A stretch of DNA of 64,000 nt from Ecytonucleospora hepatopenaei (GCA_026692725.1 JAPMUG010000001.1:186001-250000), one strand, 5' to 3'. Shown: positions 30,620-41,198, counted from the stretch's first letter. The notes: generated by a model not told the origin, from the sequence alone. Numbers and translations: made by a program.

Positions 30620-31345
30620 ATAAAATATGAGCATAATAATGCAGAAACAGAAGATTTATGGGAAGAACTTGATAAATCAAGGGATAATAATGAAATAAAG
30701 ATAAAAGACCTTATTGACAGTTAATTTTCAACTAACAATAAAATGGTAACTAACAATAAAATGGTATAACACAAAAAACAATTCTAATAATAGTTTAAGT
30801 AATAGTGGAAAAGTAGAAAAAATATTATTTGATAAAACAGAAAGAACAATTCATAAATTACTAAACAACTTTATAAGTTTATTTTAAAATATAATTTATT
30901 ATTTTAAATTAAAAGAATATTTTATAAAATTACTTAGTGATAAATACAGTTCTTTAAATTTAAACAATGTTGATGCTTTAAATTTAGTAGCAGATTTTTT
31001 TGAATTTTCAACAACATTATATAGATAAATCAAATAGAATTGTATATAGAAAAACAAGAATAAATAATAAATGTAGTAGAAAAAGAGACAAATTATGAAG
31101 TAATTGAAAATGTATTAATGAATTTGAATTTTTTGAAAAATGCATTTTAAGATAATAATGTTAAACATTTCAAATTACACTTTAAAGATATGCAAAACAA
31201 AATAGTTGAGAATAGATTAAAAAACATAAATTTAATTACTAGTATACAAGATAAAGACATTAAGTGATTTATGTATTGATAAAATAGCAGTAACCATATG
31301 AGTACAGAATAGTATTTTTAAGATAGAGAGTAAATATGTATTGTA
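30620..31345 (+). pseudogene. Degraded fragment of an M1 aminopeptidase gene
   Basis: Translated pieces match the intact aminopeptidase at 41405-44005 in order: YEHNNAETEDLWEELDKSRD, KWYNTKNNSN, GKVEKILFDKTE, VDALNLVADFFEFS, VEKETNYEVIENVLMNLNFL and FKDMQNK...RLKNINL. The pieces are separated by stops, frameshifts and deletions. They correspond roughly to residues 415-690 of the intact protein; the catalytic domain is absent. The fragment points toward the central telomere-like tract, as the intact gene does from the other side. It is a clear relic of a second aminopeptidase gene or of a duplicated subtelomere. Confidence 0.85.
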
Positions 31346-32495
31346 TTATAGTATATAGGAAGAACTATTTAATGTCACTGGTATAAATAATGATTTTTAC
31401 AAAACAAATATATGAATATATATAATGCAGTAGTAGCTAACAATACTAACAAATTTATTATAGTATTACTACTATTATAAAATATTTTGTAATACACAAC
31501 TATATATTAACTACTAAAAACTTTTTATATGTTTTATAAATAAATAGTATAATAACTAAAATTATTAGTGTATATTATATATTAGTAGTTTTAAGATATT
31601 TTATGTTAAAATAATTTGAAAAATAAAATATAATAGAAATAAAAAACACGTAGGTAAAAAGGAAAAGAAAAAAGATGAAATAAAAGTATATATAGAATGC
31701 AATGATATTGAAAATTGAATAGTTTTAGGTAGATGTATTTTTCAATTTTTTGTATTTGTGAGTATACCCTTTAGTAAAAAATATGGTTAATAAAATTAGT
31801 ACTAGTAAATATTTTTTAACCCTAATAGTAAAATAGAATAAAAAAGAATATAAAAGAATAATAGTAGAAATATAATTTAAATGTATTAATATAAGTGTAA
31901 AACATAATATAAATGATAGTAAATAAATTATAAGTATATAAAATGCATTAGTTTAGTATATATTACTAAATAAATTATTATTTTAAGAAATTTAAAAAAA
32001 AATAGAAGAAATATTCTAATAAAATATATAAGTAAAGGTATAAATGATAAGGTATATGTGTATTTAAATAGTATTAATAATTATAAAAAGATACTTTATT
32101 AACTATTTACATGTTTTTAATAAATAAATTATATAAATATATACATTTATTAGAAAATATTATAATATTTGTAAAAAAATAGGAATATTTTAAAAGATAA
32201 TAAAAATAAGAGAAAACAATGAGTGTATTAAATAAAAAAAATATAAAGTAAAAAAAATAAAAAAACTAAAATAAATACTTAAGTATATTTACATATAAAA
32301 AATATAAAACTATTAACAAGTTTATAAACCTAATAATAAAATAAAAATAACAATAAAAAATCAAAAGAAATAAATACAAAAAGTTTAATTTAATTTATTA
32401 GTACTTAAAAAACATTATAATACTATTTTATGAATAGTAAAAGTAAAAACAAAGAAAAGAAAATACGTGAAAACAAAAATTAGATTATGATTAGT
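31346..32495. other. Subtelomeric AT-rich flank, matching the other arm in inverted orientation
   Basis: No gene. Parts of it are the reverse complement of 36635-37740. The best block is 31579-31776 against 37352-37547. Elsewhere the match is looser, with indels. Confidence 0.6.
31579..31776 (+). repeat. Conserved subtelomeric block, left copy
   Basis: It is nearly identical to the reverse complement of about 37352-37547, including gatgtatttttcaatttttt and gtgagtataccctttag. Both copies are uninterrupted and sit at a similar distance from the central tract (about 700-900 bases from the hairpin element). Conservation above the diverged surroundings suggests recent gene conversion or function. 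Confidence 0.8.
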
Positions 32496-32545
32496 AGCGC
32501 GAGAAAACTTGACGGAGTGTAACGAAGTTAAAGTTTTGGAGCGCT
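32496..32545 (+). other. Conserved 50-base hairpin-forming element, left copy
   Basis: The ends can pair: AGCGC with GCGCT, then AAAACTT with AAGTTTT, separated by a GAG/GGA internal loop. The element is richer in G and C than its surroundings. An identical copy lies inverted at 36585-36634. It directly adjoins the 30-bp array on the telomere side. It could be a subtelomeric protein-binding site or the stem of a non-coding RNA; this is inference. Confidence 0.7.
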
Positions 32546-33404
32546 ATTGACTAGATATCTTACCTACGGTAAGCTATTGACTAGATATCTTACCTACGGT
32601 AAGCTATTGACTAGATATCTTACCTACGGTAAGCTATTGACTAGATATCTTACCTACGGTAAGCTATTGACTAGATATCTTACCTACGGTAAGCTATTGA
32701 CTAGATATCTTACCTACGGTAAGCTATTGACTAGATATCTTACCTACGGTAAGCTATTGACTAGATATCTTACCTACGGTAAGCTATTGACTAGATATCT
32801 TACCTACGGTAAGCTATTGACTAGATATCTTACCTACGGTAAGCTATTGACTAGATATCTTACCTACGGTAAGCTATTGACTAGATATCTTACCTACGGT
32901 AAGCTATTGACTAGATATCTTACCTACGGTAAGCTATTGACTAGATATCTTACCTACGGTAAGCTATTGACTAGATATCTTACCTACGGTAAGCTATTGA
33001 CTAGATATCTTACCTACGGTAAGCTATTGACTAGATATCTTACCTACGGTAAGCTATTGACTAGATATCTTACCTACGGTAAGCTATTGACTAGATATCT
33101 TACCTACGGTAAGCTATTGACTAGATATCTTACCTACGGTAAGCTATTGACTAGATATCTTACCTACGGTAAGCTATTGACTAGATATCTTACCTACGGT
33201 AAGCTATTGACTAGATATCTTACCTACGGTAAGCTATTGACTAGATATCTTACCTACGGTAAGCTATTGACTAGATATCTTACCTACGGTAAGCTATTGA
33301 CTAGATATCTTACCTACGGTAAGCTATTGACTAGATATCTTACCTACGGTAAGCTATTGACTAGATATCTTACCTACGGTAAGCTATTGACTAGATATCT
33401 TACC
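32544..33404 (+). repeat. 30-bp tandem array, 28 full copies plus a 21-base partial copy
   Basis: The copies look identical over 840 bases. Each unit begins ctattgactag, contains the palindrome AGATATCT, and ends with CTTACCTACGGTAAG, a six-base stem with a three-base loop. It is open in one frame because 30 is a multiple of three, but there is no sign of selection for a protein. The last copy breaks off after TTACC and passes into TTAG-type repeats. There are no spacers, so this is not CRISPR. Confidence 0.95.
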
Positions 33405-33431
33405 TTACGTTAGTTTATAGTTAGTTAGTTA

Positions 33432-33484
<53 letters not shown>

Positions 33485-33734
33485 AGTTAGTTAGTTAGTT
33501 TAGTTAGTTAGTTAGTTAGTTAGTTTAGTTAGTTAGTTAGTTTAGTTAGTTTAGTTTAGTTAGTTTAGTTTAGTTAGTTAGTTTTTTTAAGTTAGTATTT
33601 TTAGTTTTTAAAGGGTTAGGTTTGAGTTAGTTAGTTTTATTTAGTTTAAGTTTTTTTAGTTAGTTAGTTTTATTTAGGGTTTAGGTATTAGGTAAGTTTT
33701 TAGGTTAGTTAGTTTTGTTAGTGTTAGTTTTAGT
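33405..33734 (+). repeat. Telomere-like (TTAG)n/(TTTAG)n tract reading toward the junction
   Basis: Pure ttag units at about 33418-33590 become degenerate nearer the junction (ttttaagttagtattttt, aaagggttagg). The G-rich strand runs away from the left arm, as expected for a chromosome end. The unit is shorter than the usual TTAGG or TTAGGG. Miscalled bases in a long-read assembly could have shortened it. Confidence 0.8.
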
Positions 33735-33741
33735 TAACTAA
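33728..33741. other. Palindromic junction between opposing telomere-like tracts
   Basis: TTTAGTTAACTAAA is its own reverse complement and marks the exact switch from TTAG-type repeats to CTAA-type repeats. The centre lies between 33734 and 33735. Confidence 0.85.
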
Positions 33742-35865
33742 ATAACTAAACTAACTAACTAAACTAACTAAACTAACTAACTAAACTAACTAACTAAACT
33801 AAACTAACTAACTAAACTAACTAAACTAACTAACTAAACTAACTAACTAAACTAACTAACTAACTAACTAAACTAACTAAACTAACTAACTAAACTAACT
33901 AAACTAACTAACTAACTAACTAAACTAACTAACTAACTAAACTAACTAACTAAACTAACTAAACTAAACTTAACTAACTAAACTAACTAACTAACTAACT
34001 AACTAAACTAAACTAACTAAACTAAACTAACTTAACTAACTAAACTAACTAACTAACTAACTAAACTAACTTAACTAACTAACTAAACTAACTAAACTAA
34101 CTAACTAACTAAACTAACTAAACTAACTAACTAACTAACTAACTAAACTAAACTAACTAACTAAACTAAACTAACTAACTACTAAACTAACTAAACTAAA
34201 CTTACTAACTAACTTAACTAAACTTAACTAACTAACTACTAAACTAACTTAAACTAACTACTAAACTTAACTAACTAACTAACTAACTAACTAAACTAAC
34301 TAACTAACTAAACTAACCTAAACTATAACTAAACTAACTAACTAAACTAACTAAACTAACTACTAACTAACCTAACTAAACTAACTAACTAAACTAACTA
34401 ACTAAACTAAACTAACTAAACTAAACCCCCCCTATACCATCTCACACACACAAAACACCACCTAATAATAATAATCTCTCTCACCATCCCTAATAACCAC
34501 CCCACCCACCCACCCACCCCCACCACCCACCACCCACCCCACCCACCCCACCCACCCCCACCCACCACCCCACCCACCCCACCCACCCCACCCCCACCCA
34601 CCCCACCCACCCCACCCCACCCACCACCCCACCCACCCACCCCCACCCCACCCCACCCACCCACCCCACCCACCCCCCACCCACCCCACCCACACCCCCA
34701 CCCACCACCCACCACCCCACCCACCACCCCACCCACCCACCCACCCCACCACCCACCACCACCCACCCACCACCCCACCCCCCCACCCACCCCACCCCCA
34801 CCACCACCCACCCCACCCACCCACCACCACCCCACCCCCACCCACCCACCCACCCCACCACCCACCCACCCACCACCCCACCCACCCACCCCCACCACCC
34901 ACCCACCCCACCACCCACCCCACCCACCACCCCACCCCACCCACCACCCCCACCACCACCCCCACCACCCACCACCACCCCACCCCCCACCCACCCACCC
35001 CACCCCACCACCCCACCACCCCCACCCACCACACCCACCCACCCCACCCACCACCCCACCCCACCCACCCCCCACCCACCCCCACCCACCCACCCACCCC
35101 ACCCACCCACCCCACCACCCCACCCACACCACCCCACCCACCCACACCACCCCCACCACCCACCCACACCCACACCACACCACCCCACCACCCACCCACC
35201 ACACCACCCACCCACCACACCCCACCCACACCACCCCACCCACCCACCCACCCCACCCCACCCACACACCCACCCACACCACACCCCCACCCAACCACCA
35301 CACACCACACAACCACACACCACCAACCACCCACACCCAACACCAACCACACACACCCACAACCACACCAACACCACCACCCAACACCAACCAACACAAC
35401 CCACCAACAACCACACCACTAACAACACCTAACAACACAACAACCACACACAACCAACAACACAACTACCAACACAACTAACAACACTAACCACCAACAC
35501 ACTAACTACAACCTAACCAAACTACACCTAAACACTAACACACACTAACTACTAACTAAACTAACAACTAAACTAAACTAACCTAACAACTAACTACTAA
35601 CTAAACTAACTAACTAAACTAACTAACTAAAACTAACTAACTAACTAAACTAACTAACTAACTAACTAACACTAACTAAACTAACTAACAACTAAACTAA
35701 CTAACTACTAAACTAACTAACTAACTAACTAACTAACAACTAACTAACTAACTAACTAAACTAACTAACTAAACTAACTAACTAACTAAACTAACTAAAC
35801 TAACTAAACTAACTAACTACTAACTAACTAACTAACTAACTAAACTAAACTAACTAAACTAACCT

Positions 35866-35900
<35 letters not shown>

Positions 35901-35998
35901 ACTAACTAACTAAACTAACTAACTAAACTAACTAAACTAACTAACTAACTAAACTAAACTAACTAACTAACTAAACTAACTAACTAAACTAACTAACT

Positions 35999-36037
<39 letters not shown>

Positions 36038-36099
36038 ACTAACTAACTAACTAAACTAACTAAACTAACTAACTAAACTAACTAACTAACTAACTAACT

Positions 36100-36136
<37 letters not shown>

Positions 36137-36541
36137 ACTAACTAACTAAACCTAACTAACTAACTAACAAACTAAACTAACTAACCTTAACTAACTAACT
36201 AACTTAACTTAACTAACTTAACTAACTAACTAACTTAAACTAACTAACCTAAACTAAACTAACTACTAAACTAAACTAACTAACTACTAACTTAACTAAA
36301 CTAACTAACTAACTAAACTAAACTAACTAAACTAACTAAACTAAACTAACCTAACCTTAACTAAACTTAACTTAACTAACTAACTTAACTAAACTAACTA
36401 AACTAACTTAACAACTAACTAAACTACTAACTAACTAACCTAAACTAACTACTAACTAACTTAACTTACTAAACTAACTAACCCTAACCTAAACTAACTT
36501 AACTAACTAACTAACTACTAACTAACTAACCTAAACTAACT
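33735..36541 (-). repeat. Telomere-like (CTAA)n/(CTAAA)n tract, the C-strand, about 2.8 kb
   Basis: A continuous tract of ctaa and ctaaa units interrupted by an A/C-only core at 34495-35419. The + strand has no G from 33734 to 36548. Read on the - strand these are TTAG/TTTAG repeats running from the right arm outward. The tract ends at 36541, where it joins a truncated copy of the 30-bp unit. Confidence 0.85.
34495..35419. repeat. A/C-only low-complexity core (G/T-only on the other strand)
   Basis: For about 925 bases the + strand has only A and C, mostly cccacccacc units, grading on the right through accaacac to ctaac. The other strand is GGGTGGG-rich and could form G-quadruplexes. The gradual change in unit suggests either mutational drift of a telomere or base-calling decay. 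Long reading frames here on the - strand are artefacts. Confidence 0.8.
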
Positions 36542-36586
36542 ATATCTAGTCAATAGCTTACCGTAGGTAAGATATCTAGTCAATAG
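36542..36586 (-). repeat. Right-arm remnant of the 30-bp array, one and a half copies
   Basis: In reverse complement there is one full unit next to the hairpin element and then 15 bases of a second, ending in CTAGATAT before the telomere-like repeats begin. The break point within the unit differs from that on the left. Confidence 0.9.
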
Positions 36587-36634
36587 CGCTCCAAAACTTT
36601 AACTTCGTTACACTCCGTCAAGTTTTCTCGCGCT
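36585..36634 (-). other. Conserved 50-base hairpin-forming element, right copy
   Basis: Identical in reverse complement to 32496-32545. It sits in the same position relative to the array, on the side away from the telomere-like tract. Confidence 0.75.
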
Positions 36635-37351
36635 ACTAATCATAATCTAATTTTTGTTTTCACGTATTTTCTTTTCTTTGTGAATACTTTTATTACTCGC
36701 AAAAAGGTGTTAAAATGTTTTTTATGTACTATTAACTTAAATTAAACTTTTTGTAATTTTTTCGTTTGTTATTTCTATTGTTTTTATCATTTTATTATTA
36801 GGTTAATAAACTTATTAATAGTTTTATATTTTTTATATGTAAATATACTTAAGTATTAGTTTAGTTTTTTAATTTTTTTTTCTTTATTTCTTTTTTATTT
36901 AATACTCTCATTGTTTTTCTTTTAAATTATATTATCTTTTAAAATATTTTTATTTTTTTATAAATTTTATAATATTTCCCTAATAAATGTATATATTTTT
37001 ATAATTTATTTAATAAAAACATATAAATATTTATTACACCATTTTATTATTACTATTACTACTATTTAAATACATATTAACTTTATCATTCATACTTATA
37101 CTTATATTCTATAAGAATATTTCTTTAATTTTTTCTAAATTTCTTAAAATATGAATTTATTTAATAATAAATTCTAAAATAATGTATTTTTTATTCTTAT
37201 AATTTATTTACTATCATTTATATTAAGTTTTACACTTATAACAATACATTTAAATTATGATTTTACTATTATTTTATTTATATTTTAGTTTTATTCTATT
37301 TTACTATAAGGGTTAAAAAATAAATACTAATAAGTTTACTAATATTTAAAC

Positions 37352-37547
37352 TAAAGGGTATACTCACAAATACAAAAAATTGAAAAATACATCTACCTAA
37401 AACTATTCAATTTTCAATATCATTGCATTCTATATATACTTTTATTTCATCTTTTTTCTTTTCCTTTATTACCTACGTGTTTTTTATTTCTATTATATTT
37501 TATTTTTCAAATTATTTTAACATAAAATATCTTTATACTACTAATAT
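37352..37547 (-). repeat. Conserved subtelomeric block, right copy
   Basis: Near-identical reverse complement of 31579-31776. Confidence 0.8.
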
Positions 37548-37754
37548 ATAATATACACAAATAATTTAATTTATTATACAATTTATTTATAAAACATATA
37601 AAATGTTTTTAGTAGTTAATATATAGTATAGTTGTGTATTCCTTAATAGTTTATAATAGTTAAGTAGTAATACTATTTTAAATTTGTTATTATTGTTAGC
37701 TACTACTAAATTATATATATTAATATTTATTTTAGTTTATATTTATATTTAAAT

Positions 37755-38045
37755 TAGTGTCTTAAGCTGGCTTATGCCATCGAAAATGTAGAGTAGATAT
37801 TTAAAATTAGAAATGTTTTAAACCTTAATTTTTATTTTATTAAACTTTATTACAATGTGACATTCTTATACTAATACATTACCAAAGTGTATACTGATTA
37901 TTTAGACACTCTTGAACAGAAAGAGGCACGTCGACAACAAGCACTTCAAGACCTTCCGCCTACTGTGTAAACAAAAGCGCTACGTAGCAATTCACAGCAA
38001 GAAATTATTTAAATCAAATTCATGAAAGCTCAAAAGGAAGGGATT
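37755..38045 (+). other. GC-richer island with a short coding relic
   Basis: This stretch stands out from the AT-rich flank. At 37887-37970 a frame reads VYTDYLDTLEQKEARRQQAL then QDLPPTV and a stop. Near 37765-37800 another reads KLAYAIENVE and a stop. Codon choice (cgt, cga, ccg, ctg) differs from nearby genes. It is absent from the left arm. It may be the tail of a decayed mobile element or a transferred gene; I cannot name the family. Confidence 0.4.
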
Positions 38046-38543
38046 ATAGCATATACTTATTTTTGTTCCTTAATTATACTATATAATAATAAAAATAGTT
38101 TTATATATTTGTTATTATTTTAAATTTTTACTTTTTATATTAACCTTATCCTTTTCTTATGTTATAAAATAAAATTAGTTTTTTATCTATTGATTTTTAT
38201 TTTTATGAATAACTAAATAAGTTTTTATTGTTCAGTTTTATGGTTAATATTTTTATAAACATTTTCTTCTATTGTTTTCTATTACACTACTAAATTGCTA
38301 TAAAATATAAATGTTGACAAAAATTTTATACATCAATTGCTATTATTTTGTTTTTATGTAAAAATATAAATATTTTTATTTTTTTAAATTTTTAAGGTTG
38401 AATAATATAATTAATAAATTGTTCTAAAAGAATGTTTTTATATAATATGTATTTTCTATACATAGTTAGTGTTATTAAATATATACATTGATTTTCTAAT
38501 TAGATGTTTTTTATACTTTTTTAACTTTACATTAAAAAACCCT

Positions 38544-39749
38544 ATGTTTTATTGTAAATTTTTAAATTTTTTATATTTTTCTAATGTTATTTATAATGCT
38601 ATAATTATAAAAAAAGAAAATGACTTTAATCTTACAAATTCACATTTACATAATACTGTAGAAAAAGAAATAAACAATACAACAGAAACACTTTTAGATA
38701 ATATTAATGATAATGAATATTTAAAAGATATGGAAGAATTATTTAAAAATTATAACAAAGAAGGTTTTTTAGATTCAATTACATACAATTTATTCTCTAA
38801 AGTTTGGTCTGGCCCAAAACATCATGAATATAATATGATTATCAAAAACATTCTTATAAATTTAGAAAAACCTGGCTTTACCAATTTTACATTAGGGTCA
38901 AGAGCTTTAAGCTCAACTATTTATTTTTTTCTGAAAAAAGTTCTTTTGCCTTTTTATAATCTTAAAATGAATAGTAATTTAAACATTAATGATTTTTTCC
39001 ATAAAAGTACTATTACAAGTTTTTGTAAAACTACACGACTTAAAATGACTTTTTTAGATTATAGAAAGTTATATTTTAATGTTTTTCTAAATTCAATTAC
39101 TAATCTAATTTTAGCTGCACATAAATACCACAAATTTATGATAGCAAACTATAAAGATTTTAATGAAAAGTTAAAATTTAAAATGATCGTAACTGACATG
39201 TATATGCATGTTAGTGTTGCACATATTATTCAAGGTTTTACTATTATCGATGAATTTCAAAACCTATTAAATATGTATGAAGATAATGTAAAATCAATAT
39301 TTTCTATTGATTTTAAATTATATAACAAAATGATAAGGTTTAAAAAATATTTTATACAATTAGAAAACTTTTGTATATTGGGAGAAATGAATTTTATACA
39401 AAATAATGTTACAGATATTATTACAAATAATGAACTAGAAAAGAAATATAAAGATTGGGATGAAATAAATAAACTTAAAAACAAATATATTTTACGTGTA
39501 AAGCGTAAACAGTTTTGTGATAAATATAAGTTAAAACATATTGATTGTATTAATTATGAAATAAAAAAGTTTATGAAAGATGTAAATGATGTGTATAAAA
39601 ATAACCTTAAAAATATAACAAAAAACAATGATGATAACAAAATATTTTTAAAAGAAGAAAGTAACAATGATATTACTAATGTAGATGAAAATATATCAAT
39701 AAAACAAGAAGTTGATATAGATATTGTTAAAGAAGAATTAGATTATTAA
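38544..39749 (+). CDS. Hypothetical secreted helical protein, subtelomeric family
   Basis: 401 residues from the ATG at 38544, which directly follows AAAAAACCCT, a CCC promoter motif. The ATG at 38469 would add an implausible extension. The N-terminus (MFYCKFLNFLYFSNVIYN) looks like a signal peptide. The body is helical, with KVWSGPKH at about 85-92, SSTIYFFLKK and MHVSVAHIIQ as the most regular parts. The C-terminus is Lys/Asn/Asp-rich and ends KQEVDIDIVKEELDY. A broken copy lies inverted at 26830-28056. Three genes at 11367-14178 have a similar layout. No known family. The subtelomeric place, secretion signal and duplication suit a parasite variable-gene family (inference). Confidence 0.6.
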   Translation: MFYCKFLNFLYFSNVIYNAIIIKKENDFNLTNSHLHNTVEKEINNTTETLLDNINDNEYLKDMEELFKNYNKEGFLDSITYNLFSKVWSGPKHHEYNMIIKNILINLEKPGFTNFTLGSRALSSTIYFFLKKVLLPFYNLKMNSNLNINDFFHKSTITSFCKTTRLKMTFLDYRKLYFNVFLNSITNLILAAHKYHKFMIANYKDFNEKLKFKMIVTDMYMHVSVAHIIQGFTIIDEFQNLLNMYEDNVKSIFSIDFKLYNKMIRFKKYFIQLENFCILGEMNFIQNNVTDIITNNELEKKYKDWDEINKLKNKYILRVKRKQFCDKYKLKHIDCINYEIKKFMKDVNDVYKNNLKNITKNNDDNKIFLKEESNNDITNVDENISIKQEVDIDIVKEELDY

Positions 39750-40344
39750 TATTTAAATAAGTTTATATTAATTTATTGTACCTTTTACACTGTTAAAATT
39801 GTAAAATAATTAAAAATATAGTTACAATATTTTATGTAATTTTTTATTTAATGTATTATTTTGCTATTTTTATTATAATTTTTTTAAAATCAATTTTATT
39901 TACATGTAAGTAAATTTTAGTTATTTATTTTTTTATATTTTAAACTTCAGTAAGTTTCTGATATAATTAAATAAGGTTAAATTTTTTTAGTTATTATAAG
40001 TATATAAATAAATTTAAGTAATTTTGTGTGTTTTATTACATTGTTTTATTAATCAACTATTTAAAATAAAAAAAATGAATTTTTTATTATTTTTAAATAA
40101 AATTTAAAATGCGTATTCCACAAGTGAAGTTCAAACATAAGATTTTCACATGTGAATCACTTGTTAATGTCTTGTCTTGTTTTAAACAGTTATTGTAAAA
40201 TGTTGCATTTGAATTTCAATTTTTATATGATATAATGATACTAATACTGAATATATGTGTATAAAATGATAATTGTTATTAAAATGATAATTGTTATTAA
40301 AAATAGGTTAGATAAATTTTTAATTTTTAAGTCCCTTTAATTAA
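39750..40344. other. AT-rich intergenic region
   Basis: Includes a direct repeat of aaaatgataattgttatt (two copies at about 40264-40300). No gene was seen. Confidence 0.4.
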
Positions 40345-41198
40345 ATGAAAATGTTTAATTTGTTTTTTATAAATTTGATTAATGTTTCGATCAATAAAAT
40401 AGATATATCGGTTGAATCAGAAGACATAAATAAACATTAAAAACCAGTATACGATGTATTTTATAATCGTAAAATATACATTGGTAATCTTTTAAACATG
40501 AATAACAAAGAAAGTAAAAAATTTAATAAATATTTAAATTATTTAAGATATTTAATTCAAACAACTGACGAACAATACAGTATTGATTTAATTAGAAATA
40601 AAATAAGAAATTTTGAAAAATGCACAAAAAAGAATGTTTTGATGTATATAAGACTATCCATGATCTTAAGGAAAAAGAAAAGGAAAAATTACAAAAAAGA
40701 TTTGTTTGGATGAATAGTTTTTTTGATAGCATTTTAAATGATGATAAAAAGATGAAACAATGTCTCTATTATAAAAGTGATGGAAGTAATAGTAAAGAAA
40801 TAAACACTTATTTAGATTTTCACAAAGAAATGTTTAAAACAATCAACGATAAGTTAAACACCACATACACTAATTATAAAAATGAAACTATTAATTATGA
40901 TATTGGAGTTTTTATGAATACATTTAACAAACCATTAAGCATTCTAAGAAAAATGATTATAAAAAGGTTTCCTGAATGTTCAAAAGAATTCCGATATAAA
41001 ATAAAAGATAAAGAAATAAAAGCAGAAGATCCACCTACTGGTCAACTGCCTTTTATAGATCCAAAGGTTCAAAAGGATGAACACGAAAAAAAGATTAAAA
41101 AATCTACTCTTATTTTGATAATAACGTTTTCTATACTCGGAGGTGCGTTTTTACTTGCATTTCTGTTTTTTCTTATTAAGAAAAAAAATGTTAACTAA
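40345..41198 (+). pseudogene. Broken type I membrane protein gene
   Basis: The ATG at 40345 follows AGTCCCTTTAATTAA, a CCC motif, and begins a signal peptide (KMFNLFFINLINVS). The frame hits a TAA at 40438-40440, stays open in the same frame to 40713, and needs a shift in the A-run at about 40624-40630 to continue as the frame ending at 41198. The C-terminal part has a Lys-rich stalk and a membrane span with LIITFSILGGAFLLAF and KKK, the same FSIL-type span as the proteins at 2874-3770 and 4733-5458. One stop and one frameshift make it a likely pseudogene of that family; sequencing error could explain only part. Confidence 0.65.

Larger units (their letters stand above)
36635..38543. other. 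Subtelomeric AT-rich flank of the right arm
   Basis: No intact gene. It matches the left arm in inverted orientation as far as about 37740. Then comes a segment without a left-arm counterpart, including the GC-richer island at 37755-38045, and then the upstream region of the gene at 38544. Confidence 0.6.

Noticed and set aside
32544..33404. CRISPR array
   Set aside because: No spacers between repeats, and the genome is eukaryotic.
32547..33413. 288-residue open frame with a repeated ten-residue unit
   Set aside because: It is just the translation of the 30-bp satellite; copies are identical at the DNA level, without the synonymous changes expected of a coding repeat.
33734..33735. The whole inverted structure as a foldback (palindromic) read
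   Set aside because: The two arms are diverged, differ in array length and gene order, and carry arm-specific segments. A single foldback read would be nearly identical on both sides. An assembler join of two different ends is still possible.
34416..35465. Three overlapping long Gly/Trp/Val frames on the - strand
   Set aside because: They come from G/T-only low-complexity DNA with no chance of stop codons. Composition is not protein-like.
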